A program made the translations under genes and the position numbers. This document shows positions 16,492 through 23,839 of a stretch of DNA of 47,874 bases, piece by piece. How positions within the stretch are numbered: the first letter of the stretch is position 1; every line of letters starts with the position of its first letter. A model generated the notes under the pieces. It was not told the DNA's origin, did no database searches, and saw only the letters and a program-made list of their open reading frames with translations. Origin of the DNA: Ruminococcus sp. (GTDB taxonomy: Bacteria > Bacillota > Clostridia > Oscillospirales > Ruminococcaceae); the NCBI GenBank assembly GCA_017534595.1, contig JAFXVY010000132.1:1-47874 (forward strand), read 5' to 3'.

Positions 16492-17392
16492 CTCCCGTCA
16501 GGCTGAGGTAGTAGTCCTCGAGGGCGGCCTTGTGTACCGTCAGCTCGGAGACCGCAAAGCCGTTCTGCACGAGAGCGGTGTTGATCTCGGCGCTGCGCTC
16601 GATGCCCTGCGTCACGCTGATGCGGTCGCCGTCAACTATGCGGAACTCCACGCCGAGGCGGTGCAGGACATCCGCCGCGTGGGTGGATGCGTTCTTCACG
16701 GTGATCTCGAGGGAGCTGCTGCATTCTGCGACCAGCTGCTCGCTCGAAAGCTCGCGGATGAGCTCGCCGTTGTTGATGATGCCGTAGTGGGTGGCGATCT
16801 TGGAGAGCTCGTCGAGGATGTGGCTCGAGATCAGCACGGTTATCCCGCGCTCTGACGAAAGGCGGTGTATCGTGTCCCTGACCTCGACGATCCCCTGGGG
16901 ATCGAGGCCGTTGATAGGCTCGTCGAGCACCATCATCTCCGGCTCGGCGACGAGCGCAAGGGCTATGCCGAGGCGCTGGCGCATACCGAGGGAGAAGTGC
17001 CCGGACTTCTTCTTCCCGGTGTTTGCAAGCCCCACAAGGTTCAGTAGCTCGTATACATATTCCTTGCTGTATCTGTGCAGGGCGAGGCATTTGAGCTGCA
17101 TATTCTCAAAGGCCGTAAGCTTGGGATAGATGCCCGGAGCCTCGATCAGGCAGCCGAGCTTGGATCTTACCTCCGCGAGCTCGGAGCCTGTCCTGCCGAA
17201 CAGGGCTATGCTGCCGGAGGTGGGGTTCGCGAGCCCCGCTATCATTTTCATGAATGTGGTCTTGCCGGCTCCGTTCTTGCCGATAAAGCCGTAAACGGCT
17301 CCTCTTTCGACGTGCATGGAAACGGCGTTGACAGCCTTGTGCTTTTTGTATATCTTTGTGAGGCTGTCCGTTTTGAGCAGAAGCTCCGCCAT
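16475..17392 (-). CDS. ABC transporter ATP-binding protein (BcrA/LanF-like)
   Basis: A 305-residue ATPase with Walker A GKNGAGKTT (after VYGFIG), signature SLGMRQRLGIA, and Walker B MMVLDEPINGLDP, plus a C-terminal extension of about 90 residues. The pattern is that of ATPases paired with ABC-2 permeases for peptide-antibiotic resistance or similar export. AAGGAGGAG precedes the ATG. It is transcribed from a perfect promoter, and a 12-bp palindrome sits between promoter and gene. No regulator or two-component system is adjacent. Detoxification or export of an unknown compound is the most that can be said. Confidence 0.9.
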   Translation of the reverse strand: MAELLLKTDSLTKIYKKHKAVNAVSMHVERGAVYGFIGKNGAGKTTFMKMIAGLANPTSGSIALFGRTGSELAEVRSKLGCLIEAPGIYPKLTAFENMQLKCLALHRYSKEYVYELLNLVGLANTGKKKSGHFSLGMRQRLGIALALVAEPEMMVLDEPINGLDPQGIVEVRDTIHRLSSERGITVLISSHILDELSKIATHYGIINNGELIRELSSEQLVAECSSSLEITVKNASTHAADVLHRLGVEFRIVDGDRISVTQGIERSAEINTALVQNGFAVSELTVHKAALEDYYLSLTGGGSNA

Positions 17393-17404
17393 GTTATCTC
17401 CTCC

Positions 17405-17416
17405 TTAAACGTTTAA
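17405..17416. promoter_or_regulatory. Palindrome between ABC promoter and gene, possible operator
   Basis: TTAAACGTTTAA is a perfect 12-bp palindrome located about 12 bases after the -10 box and just before the ribosome site. Its position suits a repressor site, but no regulator gene is nearby and chance is not excluded. Confidence 0.3.
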
Positions 17417-17427
17417 CGTTATCAGTA

Positions 17428-17456
17428 ATTATACAACGGTTTTTGGCTTGTGTCAA
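17428..17456 (-). promoter_or_regulatory. SigA-type promoter of the ABC exporter operon
   Basis: On the minus strand TTGACA (17456-17451) and TATAAT (17433-17428) are perfect with 17-bp spacing. Confidence 0.9.
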
Positions 17457-17538
17457 GCCGGACAGTGACGGCATTAACAGAACAGGTGCCTGAAAATTGT
17501 AACATCTTACAGTTTTTATAGTATTTTTCAAAAAGCAG

Positions 17539-17567
17539 ATGACAAATCTCCCATAATGTGTTATAAT
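17539..17567 (+). promoter_or_regulatory. SigA-type promoter of the GGDEF-EAL gene pair
   Basis: ATGACA (17539-17544) and TATAAT (17562-17567) have 17-bp spacing. The leader then carries a hairpin, CCCCCG (17581-17586) with CGGGGG (17604-17609) around an inner GCGC/GCGC stem, before the GAGGTGATC ribosome site and the ATG at 17638. Confidence 0.8.
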
Positions 17568-17637
17568 ATACTGTGTATATCCCCCGATGCGCTCAGCTGC
17601 GCCCGGGGGAGCGGAAATAATGCTATGAGGTGATCTT

Positions 17638-19401
17638 ATGAGCACTCCCGGCTATATAGAGGATAATGTATACAATAACGATAACGCGCTGACCTTTGAG
17701 CGGCTCGCCGTCGCCCTTGCCGACGACTATGAGACTCTCTATGTCATCAACTGCGAGGACGACAGCTATGTCGAATACGGCTTCAACGGTCAGAACAAGG
17801 AACTCGAGGTGCGTTCCGCCGGCGCGGATTTCTATGCCGACACCGTGACGAACTGCCGCAGGCTCGTATATCCCGAGGATCAGGAAAAGTTCCTCGATTC
17901 CTTCAAAAAGGAAAAGGTCTTCAATGTCCTGAACGTGGGGCGTTCCTTCCTGCTCGGATACCGTCTGGTCTTCCCGGACGGCCCCAAGTACTATTCACTC
18001 AAGGTCATCCGCACCAAGAGCACCGACAAGAGCTATATCGTGGTCGGCGTGCAGAACGTTGACGAGGCCGTGCGCCTCAAGACCGAGACCGAAAAGAAGG
18101 CGGAATATTTCTCCGAGATCGCGAGCACGCTGGCAACGCTGTTCGAGGTCATCTACCATATCGATGTAAATACCGGCAAGTTCGCGATCTACAGCTTCAG
18201 CGAGGGCTTCGCAAGGCTCGGGCTTATCAAAGAGGGAGATAACTTCTTCGAGGCCGTTCAGAAGGATATGGTAAAGGTCATCGCACCGGAGGATCTGCCG
18301 GTGGTATCGAAGGCGCTCCGGCGCGAGGAGCTGCTCTCGGCGCTTGCGGACAAGGGTTCGATCATCCTCAATTACAGCCAGATGCTCGAGGGCAGACAGC
18401 AGCACGTCCGCCTCGTGGTTTCGCAGGACAAGTCGGATTCCGAGCATATCGTCATCGGCGTGAGGAACGTAGATGAGCAGATCAGGCACGAGAATTCCCT
18501 CAAGCAGGAGAACGAGACCTTCGGCGAGATCGTGAAAGCCCTTGCCGTCAGATATGAGGTCATCTATCATGTGAATATAGATACGGGAGCCTATAAGGTC
18601 TACTGCTCCAACAACAAGGCTTATGTCCTCGGCACCGACAGCGACGGCAAGGATTTCTTCATCGAGACCCAGAGGAATATGCTTGACCACATCCACCCCG
18701 ATGACTACCCGATGATGGCCAATGCCATGAGAAAGGAAATGCTCCTCGACAGGCTCTCCGAGCTCGGCACCACTACCCTCAACTACCGGCTGATCGTCAA
18801 CGGGATGGCGCAGTATATGACGCTGTTCGCTATCCGCCCGATGCAGGATTCGGATTATGTCATCATAGCGGTGGAGAACGTGGACGCTGTCAAGAGGCGG
18901 GAGCTGCGGTACAGAGAGGCGCTCGGAAGCGCCATGGATATGGCAAACCGCGACGCGCTCACGGGTGTGAAGAACAAGCACGCCTATGTTCAGGTCGAGA
19001 TAGAGTACGACGAGATGATCGCCGGCAGGACAGCCGAGGATTTCGCGGTCGTCGTTGCGGATATCAACGGGCTCAAGAGGGTCAACGATACCCAGGGCCA
19101 CAACGCCGGCGACGATTACATAAAGGCGGCCTGCCACCTGATCTGCACCACCTTCAAGCACAGCCCGGTGTACAGGATAGGCGGCGACGAGTTCGTGATC
19201 CTGCTCAAGGGTCAGGATTACGATCACCGCGAGGTGCTGACCGAGCAGTTCATCGAGGTCATGAAGGGCAATCACGGCAGAGGTCTCGTGACCGTTGCGA
19301 TAGGTCTTGCCGACTTCGACCGGGATGAGGACAACAGGCTGCAGGACGTCTTTGAGCGTGCCGACAGCGAGATGTATTTAAACAAAAAGCAGTTCAGATA
19401 G
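17638..19401 (+). CDS. Diguanylate cyclase with three tandem PAS-like sensor domains
   Basis: A 587-residue soluble protein expected to make c-di-GMP from GTP. The C-terminal cyclase domain has ANRDALTGVKNKHAY, VVADINGLKRVND and the intact active site RIGGDEFVILL (GGDEF at 515-519). No RxxD inhibitory site is visible just before it. The N-terminal 410 residues hold three homologous repeats of about 130 residues. Compare YETLYVINCEDDSYVEYGF, FEVIYHIDVNTGKFAIYSF and YEVIYHVNIDTGAYKVYCS; the repeats end in VGVQNVDEA, IGVRNVDEQ and IAVENVDAV. No membrane segments are seen. The downstream EAL gene is only 53 bases away, so synthesis and breakdown enzymes are probably co-expressed. Confidence 0.92.
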   Translation: MSTPGYIEDNVYNNDNALTFERLAVALADDYETLYVINCEDDSYVEYGFNGQNKELEVRSAGADFYADTVTNCRRLVYPEDQEKFLDSFKKEKVFNVLNVGRSFLLGYRLVFPDGPKYYSLKVIRTKSTDKSYIVVGVQNVDEAVRLKTETEKKAEYFSEIASTLATLFEVIYHIDVNTGKFAIYSFSEGFARLGLIKEGDNFFEAVQKDMVKVIAPEDLPVVSKALRREELLSALADKGSIILNYSQMLEGRQQHVRLVVSQDKSDSEHIVIGVRNVDEQIRHENSLKQENETFGEIVKALAVRYEVIYHVNIDTGAYKVYCSNNKAYVLGTDSDGKDFFIETQRNMLDHIHPDDYPMMANAMRKEMLLDRLSELGTTTLNYRLIVNGMAQYMTLFAIRPMQDSDYVIIAVENVDAVKRRELRYREALGSAMDMANRDALTGVKNKHAYVQVEIEYDEMIAGRTAEDFAVVVADINGLKRVNDTQGHNAGDDYIKAACHLICTTFKHSPVYRIGGDEFVILLKGQDYDHREVLTEQFIEVMKGNHGRGLVTVAIGLADFDRDEDNRLQDVFERADSEMYLNKKQFR

Positions 19402-19454
19402 GAAACCGATGAAAATACAGAGAAACAAGAAAACCATGAAAGGAGGCGGGGCCT

Positions 19455-21563
19455 GTGGATGATATCTTAGCGGGACGGCTGGCGGAGTTCCTTGCCGCCG
19501 CAAGAAAGCTCGAGAACAGCGAAGGACTCGGTGCGCTTGCGGATATGTATGCCGATCTGTTTGCCGAAAGCGGCTCGGAGCCGCAGGAAAGGCTCAAGTC
19601 CGAAGTTCGCGCCGCAGCGGCGGAGCTTGCGGAGTCAGCTGAGGACAGGCGCCGCAAAGCCCTCTCCGAGAGCGAGAAATCCGAGAGCGTGAAGGTCTGC
19701 GAGCTGCTCGACGGCAACCTCTTCACCTATCATTTCCAGCCGATAATCCGTGCCGACAGCGGCATGGTCTACGCCTACGAGGCGCTTATGCGCGCCGGCA
19801 ATATGCAGGGGATAACCCCCTTCCATATCCTGAAATACGCGGCTATGACCGACAGGCTCAAGGAGGTCGAGGCGTTCACCTTCTTAAACGTCCTGCACTT
19901 CATCTCCGAAAACAAGGATAAGCTCGGCGGCAGACCGGTATTCATTAACTCGATGCCGAACATCCGCCTCGATGAGGATACCGAGAAGGAGGTCGAGCGG
20001 CTGCTCATCGAGAACTCCGATCAGGTCGTCGTCGAGATGACCGAGAACTACGAGTATGCCGACAGCGAGGCCGCGCGTATCAAGGAGAAGTATCACAGGC
20101 TCAATATCCCCATAGCCATCGACGATTTCGGCTCGGGCTATTCAAATATCACCAACCTGCTGCACTATACTCCGAACGTCGTTAAGATCGACCGCTCGCT
20201 GATAAGCGGCATCGAATCCGACCAGAACAAAAAGCATTTCGTCCGCGAGATCGTTGACTTCTGCGCGGAGAACAAGATAATGACCCTCGCCGAGGGCGTC
20301 GAGACCCAGGCGGAGCTGCAGACGGTAGTGCGGCTGGGCATCGACCTGATACAGGGGTTCTATACCGCAAGGCCGTCGCCCGAGCTCATCACCTCGATAC
20401 CCTACGAGCTGCGCAACGAGATCCGTGTGTGCCACGACGAGCGGGAGGACGGCAGGCGGCTGCGCCTGCACTACGCCGAGAACGGCGAAAGGCTCTCTCT
20501 CGAGAAGCTGGCAAGGAGCGGCATAAGCCGCATAATCGTCGGCAGGGGCTTCAGCGTCGGCACCGTTACCGTTTCGGGTATGCCGTTCATAGACACGGAT
20601 ATCCATATCGAGACCGCGGAGGGCTACTGCGGCAGGATAGTCCTTGAGTACGCTCACCTCTCGAACCTGACCGAAAAGCCCTGCATAGATATCGGCGAGA
20701 ACAGCAAGCCTGTCATAACCCTTGTGGGCGAGAGCAAGCTGAAAAACAGCGGCATCAGAGTGCCGGAGAGCTCCACCGTCACCCTCGAGGGCAAGGGAAG
20801 CCTGTCGATAGAGCTCGGCAGCGCCGATTACTACGGCATCGGCAACGACCTCTATTCAAGGCACGGCGAGCTTATCTTCGAGCAGGACGGTACCGTCAAT
20901 ATCACGGCTGAGAGCCATTCGGGAGTCTGCATAGGCTCCGGCCTCGGCGGAAAGATAAGCATAAGGCGGGGAAGATACGTCCTCAGAGCGTCGGGCGGCA
21001 TGAGCCTCTGTATCGGTGCATACAGCGGCAGCGCGGAGATCGAGATGATCGGCTGCGACCTCTACGCCTACGCGGCGGGAGCGCTCAGCGCCTCGATCGG
21101 CTCGGTCAGCGGCGACGCTAAGATAAGGATAATGTATTCGAACATCAAGTGCAGCACCGAGGGGCAGATGTCCGCTGCGATCGGAACGGTGCAGGGCGAA
21201 TCCTCGGAGATAGTCACCGAGAGCGCCAGCTTTACGATCTCCATGACGGCGAACACACTGACGTCCGTGGGCTCGCTGTTCGGCAGCTCGGATATAAGCA
21301 TACGCAAATGCGGCTTCAAGATCAATGCCGACGGCGCCTATGCTCTGGCTTTCGGCGGCATAAACGGTCAGACCAAGCTCTTCCTCACCGACGTCGATCT
21401 CTCGGCGGAGATCGCAACGGAGTTCAAGGTCTGTGCGGCAGCTGTCCCGGAGGATATCGAGATCGTCGGGGGCAAGTGCAGCATAAAAATGGGCGATACC
21501 GTCCTCGATACCCTGCCCGTTGCCGACTCCCTCGATATGCCGATGGGGCCCTATGTGCTGTAA
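19455..21563 (+). CDS. EAL-domain c-di-GMP phosphodiesterase fused to a beta-helix-like repeat domain
   Basis: A 702-residue protein. Residues 1-85 are mostly helical. The EAL domain follows (about 86-320): YEALMR with EAL at 109-111, FINSMP, VVEMTENYE, IDDFGSGYSN, VVKIDRSLI, LAEGVETQAEL and QGFYTARP. All usual metal and catalytic residues appear present, so c-di-GMP hydrolysis is likely. From about residue 340 to the end are repeated short strands rich in Gly, Ser and Ile, such as SGVCIGSGLGGKISIRRGRY, SLCIGAYSGSAEIEMIGC and SASIGSVSGDAKIRIMYSN. This is the pattern of a right-handed beta-helix as seen in some surface proteins, yet no signal peptide or membrane segment is visible. GTG start, with AAAGGAGG upstream. 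Confidence 0.88.
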   Translation: MDDILAGRLAEFLAAARKLENSEGLGALADMYADLFAESGSEPQERLKSEVRAAAAELAESAEDRRRKALSESEKSESVKVCELLDGNLFTYHFQPIIRADSGMVYAYEALMRAGNMQGITPFHILKYAAMTDRLKEVEAFTFLNVLHFISENKDKLGGRPVFINSMPNIRLDEDTEKEVERLLIENSDQVVVEMTENYEYADSEAARIKEKYHRLNIPIAIDDFGSGYSNITNLLHYTPNVVKIDRSLISGIESDQNKKHFVREIVDFCAENKIMTLAEGVETQAELQTVVRLGIDLIQGFYTARPSPELITSIPYELRNEIRVCHDEREDGRRLRLHYAENGERLSLEKLARSGISRIIVGRGFSVGTVTVSGMPFIDTDIHIETAEGYCGRIVLEYAHLSNLTEKPCIDIGENSKPVITLVGESKLKNSGIRVPESSTVTLEGKGSLSIELGSADYYGIGNDLYSRHGELIFEQDGTVNITAESHSGVCIGSGLGGKISIRRGRYVLRASGGMSLCIGAYSGSAEIEMIGCDLYAYAAGALSASIGSVSGDAKIRIMYSNIKCSTEGQMSAAIGTVQGESSEIVTESASFTISMTANTLTSVGSLFGSSDISIRKCGFKINADGAYALAFGGINGQTKLFLTDVDLSAEIATEFKVCAAAVPEDIEIVGGKCSIKMGDTVLDTLPVADSLDMPMGPYVL

Positions 21564-21567
21564 CGAA

Positions 21568-21692
21568 AAGTGAATAATGAATAATGAACAGTGAATAATT
21601 AAGGCTTCACCTGCGGCGATGATAAAAAAATCGTCCGCAAAACGGACTCCTTAATTATTCATTTTTCATTATTCGTTATTCATTATTCATTT
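21568..21692. repeat. Repeat family D, full palindromic copy
   Basis: The left arm (21568-21604) contains tandem TGAATAATGAATAATGAA and ends AATTAAGG. The right arm (21649-21692) is its imperfect inverted copy, beginning CCTTAATTATTC. The centre holds CACCTGCGGCGATGAT and a hairpin GTCCG-CAAAA-CGGAC (21633-21647). A half copy lies at 15275-15336. It fills the gap between the convergent EAL and Gx genes. Confidence 0.75.
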
Positions 21693-21717
21693 AGCAGGCG
21701 CTTCACAAAGAAAGGAA

Positions 21718-21753
21718 AAGGCACCCCCGTCAGTTCTCTGACAAAAGTGCCTT
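21718..21753 (-). terminator. Intrinsic terminator of the Gx/NusG-II operon
   Basis: On the minus strand AAGGCAC overlaps the Gx stop codon and pairs with GTGCCTT. An inner GTCAG-AGAA-CTGAC stem extends the hairpin, and TTCCTTTCTTT follows. Confidence 0.75.
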
Positions 21754-22333
21754 AAAAATCATTTTTATCGCGCCTGCGCTTCCGTTCCTGCTCTGTTTCC
21801 TGCATCAGCCGCTCCGCGCCGGATCTGCGCAGCCTCCTTATGACGAGATATGCGCACAGCCCCGTGAAGGCTCCGGCAATACAGCCCGCGAAGCAGAGAT
21901 AGGGCAGGTATGCGAGGACGGCGGTCGTCTTCATGACGAATACCGCCGCTGCGGTCTGACCGAGATTGTGGAGTACGGCTCCCGCTATGCTTGCTAAGAC
22001 TATCGAGCCGATATCGGTGAAGCGGCGGATGAGCAGCATACCGATAAGGCAGAGCAGCCCTCCGCAGGCGCTGAACAGCAGCGTCACCGGGGTGCCGGCG
22101 AATACCGCGCCGAGTATTATCCTTGCCGCGAATACCGAGGCCGCCTCTCCCGCCTTGCAGGTGTAGACCGCGAACACCGTCACGATATTCGCAAGCCCGA
22201 GCTTTATGCCGGGTATCGGCACCGGGGAGGGTATCTGCAGCTCTATGACGAACATGATAAGCGACACTGCCGTGAGCAGAGCGAGCAGCGTCAGGCGGCG
22301 GGTGCGGCTGCTATGCGGCTGCGTCAATGTCAC
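21752..22333 (-). CDS. Gx transporter family membrane protein (EetB-like)
   Basis: A 193-residue integral membrane protein with about five or six helices. The N-terminal block LTLLALLTAVSLIMFVIE followed by IPGIKLGLANIVTVFAVY is typical of the Gx/heptaprenyl-diphosphate-synthase-component-I family, which has an ECF-transporter S-component-like fold. It overlaps the upstream NusG-II gene by 23 bases and faces an apbE gene. In Listeria-type flavin electron-transfer loci, EetB belongs to this family and EetA is a NusG-II protein. A role in quinone, flavin or electron-transfer membrane assembly is therefore inferred, not shown. The C-terminus is strongly basic (RKRRRDKN). Confidence 0.8.
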   Translation of the reverse strand: MTLTQPHSSRTRRLTLLALLTAVSLIMFVIELQIPSPVPIPGIKLGLANIVTVFAVYTCKAGEAASVFAARIILGAVFAGTPVTLLFSACGGLLCLIGMLLIRRFTDIGSIVLASIAGAVLHNLGQTAAAVFVMKTTAVLAYLPYLCFAGCIAGAFTGLCAYLVIRRLRRSGAERLMQETEQERKRRRDKNDF

Positions 22334-22670
22334 CGCCCCCTTTGTATCTTATTATCAGCTTGTTCGGCATACACACGATCGGCACGCCGTTATCGGAGAG
22401 CTTGCCCATTTTCATGCAGGTATGGTCGGGGCACTCCGCCTCTCGGACATAGATCTCTCCGTTCTCTATGACGATTATGTTCTTCCTGCCCTCGTACTCT
22501 ACCGTGATCTCGCGGTCGGGCTCGCGGGAGAGATCTATCTCGCAGACGACCTCGCCGTTGCTGATTATCTCAACGGTGCTGCCCCTGGGGCGGTTCCACA
22601 TATATATGCTGACTGCTCCGCTTATCAGGAACACGGCGGCGCAGCAGATGATAAGCAGCTTGTTCTTCAT
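22311..22670 (-). CDS. NusG domain II-containing membrane-anchored protein (EetA-like)
   Basis: A 119-residue protein with one N-terminal membrane segment (LLIICCAAVFLISGAVSIYM), then a NusG-II-type domain outside the membrane. The domain shows STVEIISNGEVVCEIDL, REITVEYEGRKNIIVIENG, AECPDHTCMKMG and VPIVCMPNKLIIRY. The ATG at 22670 follows AAGGAGGATG and was chosen over an upstream in-frame start at 22913 that lacks a membrane segment. It overlaps the Gx gene, so the pair is coupled. It is not the transcription factor NusG; only the small domain is shared. Confidence 0.85.
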   Translation of the reverse strand: MKNKLLIICCAAVFLISGAVSIYMWNRPRGSTVEIISNGEVVCEIDLSREPDREITVEYEGRKNIIVIENGEIYVREAECPDHTCMKMGKLSDNGVPIVCMPNKLIIRYKGGGDIDAAA

Positions 22671-22697
22671 GGCATCCTCCTTGACCGGGATAGGAAC

Positions 22698-22726
22698 AGT
22701 ATAGCATATTTCCGCGCAGATGTAAA
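22698..22726 (-). promoter_or_regulatory. Promoter of the NusG-II/Gx operon
   Basis: On the minus strand TTTACA (22726-22721) and TATACT (22703-22698) have 17-bp spacing, 28 bases before the ATG. Confidence 0.75.
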
Positions 22727-22746
22727 GCGTACACAGGCCGCGCTCC

Positions 22747-22775
22747 TTGACAAAAGCCCTGCGGGGTGCTATAAT
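22747..22775 (+). promoter_or_regulatory. SigA-type promoter of apbE
   Basis: TTGACA (22747-22752) and TATAAT (22770-22775) are perfect with 17-bp spacing. It is divergent from the NusG-II promoter 20 bases away. Confidence 0.9.
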
Positions 22776-22803
22776 TCTGTCAATCGGGAACGGAGGTGAG
22801 GTC

Positions 22804-23787
22804 ATGGCGGGTATACTGCGGAGGGCGGCGGCAGCGCTTGCGGCTGCGGTCATGCTTTCGGGCTGCTCGGGTACGCAGGAGCTCAGAAGCGTCAGCCTGT
22901 TCGCCATGGACACCTATATGACGGTGACCGCCTCGGGCGGGGATGCCGAAAAGGCGCTGTCTGCGGCAAAGACCGAGGCCGAGCGCCTCGACGCGCTGTG
23001 GAGCACGACCTCCCCCGACAGCGAGATAAGCCGCATAAACGGCAGCGGGGGAGCCCCGGTAACGGTCAGTGCCGAGACCGCCGAACTGATAGCCTTTGCC
23101 GCCGATATGGGCCGAAAGACCTCCGGGGCGCTGGATATCACTCTTTACGCCCTCCAGCGGGAATGGGGCTTCACCACCGGAGAATACAAGATCCCCTCGG
23201 ATGAGAGGATAGCCGCGCTGCTCGCCGATACCGGCTGCGGCAGGCTCACCGTTGACGGCAATACCGTCACCGTCCCGGCGGGGATGAGCATAGACCTCGG
23301 CTCTGTGGGCAAGGGTGCTGCGGGCGACCGCCTGATCTCGGTGCTGAAAGAGCAGGGCGTAACCTCGGCGCTGCTCGACCTCGGCGGCAACATCCAGACC
23401 CTCGGAAGAAAGCCCGACGGCAGCCTGTGGCGCATCGGCATCAAGGATCCGGAGGGCGAGGGCATCCTCGGGAGCATCGAGGTCTCCGACTGCGCTGTCG
23501 TGACCTCCGGCTGCTATGAGAGATACTTCACCGAGGGCGGCAAGCGTTATCATCACATCCTCGACCCCGCCACCGGGCGTCCCGCCGAGAGCGGACTCCT
23601 GAGCGCGACGGCGATAGGCAGCAGCGGCCGCCTCTGCGACGCCGTCTCCACGGCGGCATTCGTCCTCGGCGCCGACAAGGCTCTCGAGCTTGCCGAGCAG
23701 CTCGGAGATATCGAGCTCATCCTCGTGACCGAAAGCAGGGAGCTCGTCATGACAGAAGGGATAAAGGGGAAGTTCAGCAAGAGCTGA
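22804..23787 (+). CDS. apbE: FAD:protein FMN transferase, exported lipoprotein (ApbE)
   Basis: A 327-residue ApbE-family enzyme that attaches FMN covalently to Thr/Ser of target flavoproteins, using FAD. The N-terminus is a lipoprotein signal (AAALAAAVMLSGCSG, lipobox LSGC), so it should act on the outer face of the membrane. Family motifs present are SLFAMDTYMTV, DLGSVGKGAAGDRL, LLDLGGNI and HHILDPATGRP. The ATG at 22804 follows GGAGGTGAG; an in-frame TTG at 22747 coincides with the -35 box and is rejected. It is divergent from the NusG-II and Gx genes. No FMN-binding target protein or Rnf complex is in the window, so its substrate lies elsewhere. Confidence 0.93.
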   Translation: MAGILRRAAAALAAAVMLSGCSGTQELRSVSLFAMDTYMTVTASGGDAEKALSAAKTEAERLDALWSTTSPDSEISRINGSGGAPVTVSAETAELIAFAADMGRKTSGALDITLYALQREWGFTTGEYKIPSDERIAALLADTGCGRLTVDGNTVTVPAGMSIDLGSVGKGAAGDRLISVLKEQGVTSALLDLGGNIQTLGRKPDGSLWRIGIKDPEGEGILGSIEVSDCAVVTSGCYERYFTEGGKRYHHILDPATGRPAESGLLSATAIGSSGRLCDAVSTAAFVLGADKALELAEQLGDIELILVTESRELVMTEGIKGKFSKS

Positions 23788-23798
23788 TACAATGCACA

Positions 23799-23834
23799 AA
23801 ACCGCTTCCGCCGGGAAACAGGCGGAAGCGGTTT
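23799..23834. terminator. Bidirectional terminator between apbE and FIST-GGDEF genes
   Basis: A perfect 14-bp stem, AAACCGCTTCCGCC (23799-23812) with GGCGGAAGCGGTTT (23821-23834), has an eight-base loop. A T-rich run follows on the plus side and AAACC/GGTTT ends allow function on both strands for the convergent genes. Confidence 0.8.
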
Positions 23835-23839
23835 AACTT

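Noticed and set aside
17568-17637. c-di-GMP riboswitch before the GGDEF gene.
   Set aside because: The leader is only about 65 bases and lacks the conserved GEMM sequence blocks; only a simple hairpin is seen.
21568-21692. CRISPR-like short repeats (TGAATAATGAATAATGAA).
   Set aside because: Repeat units are only 8-9 bases with no unique spacers and no cas genes; the layout is an inverted-repeat element.
22747-22803. Longer ApbE beginning at a TTG at 22747.
   Set aside because: This codon is the -35 hexamer of a perfect promoter, and the lipoprotein signal starts properly at 22804.
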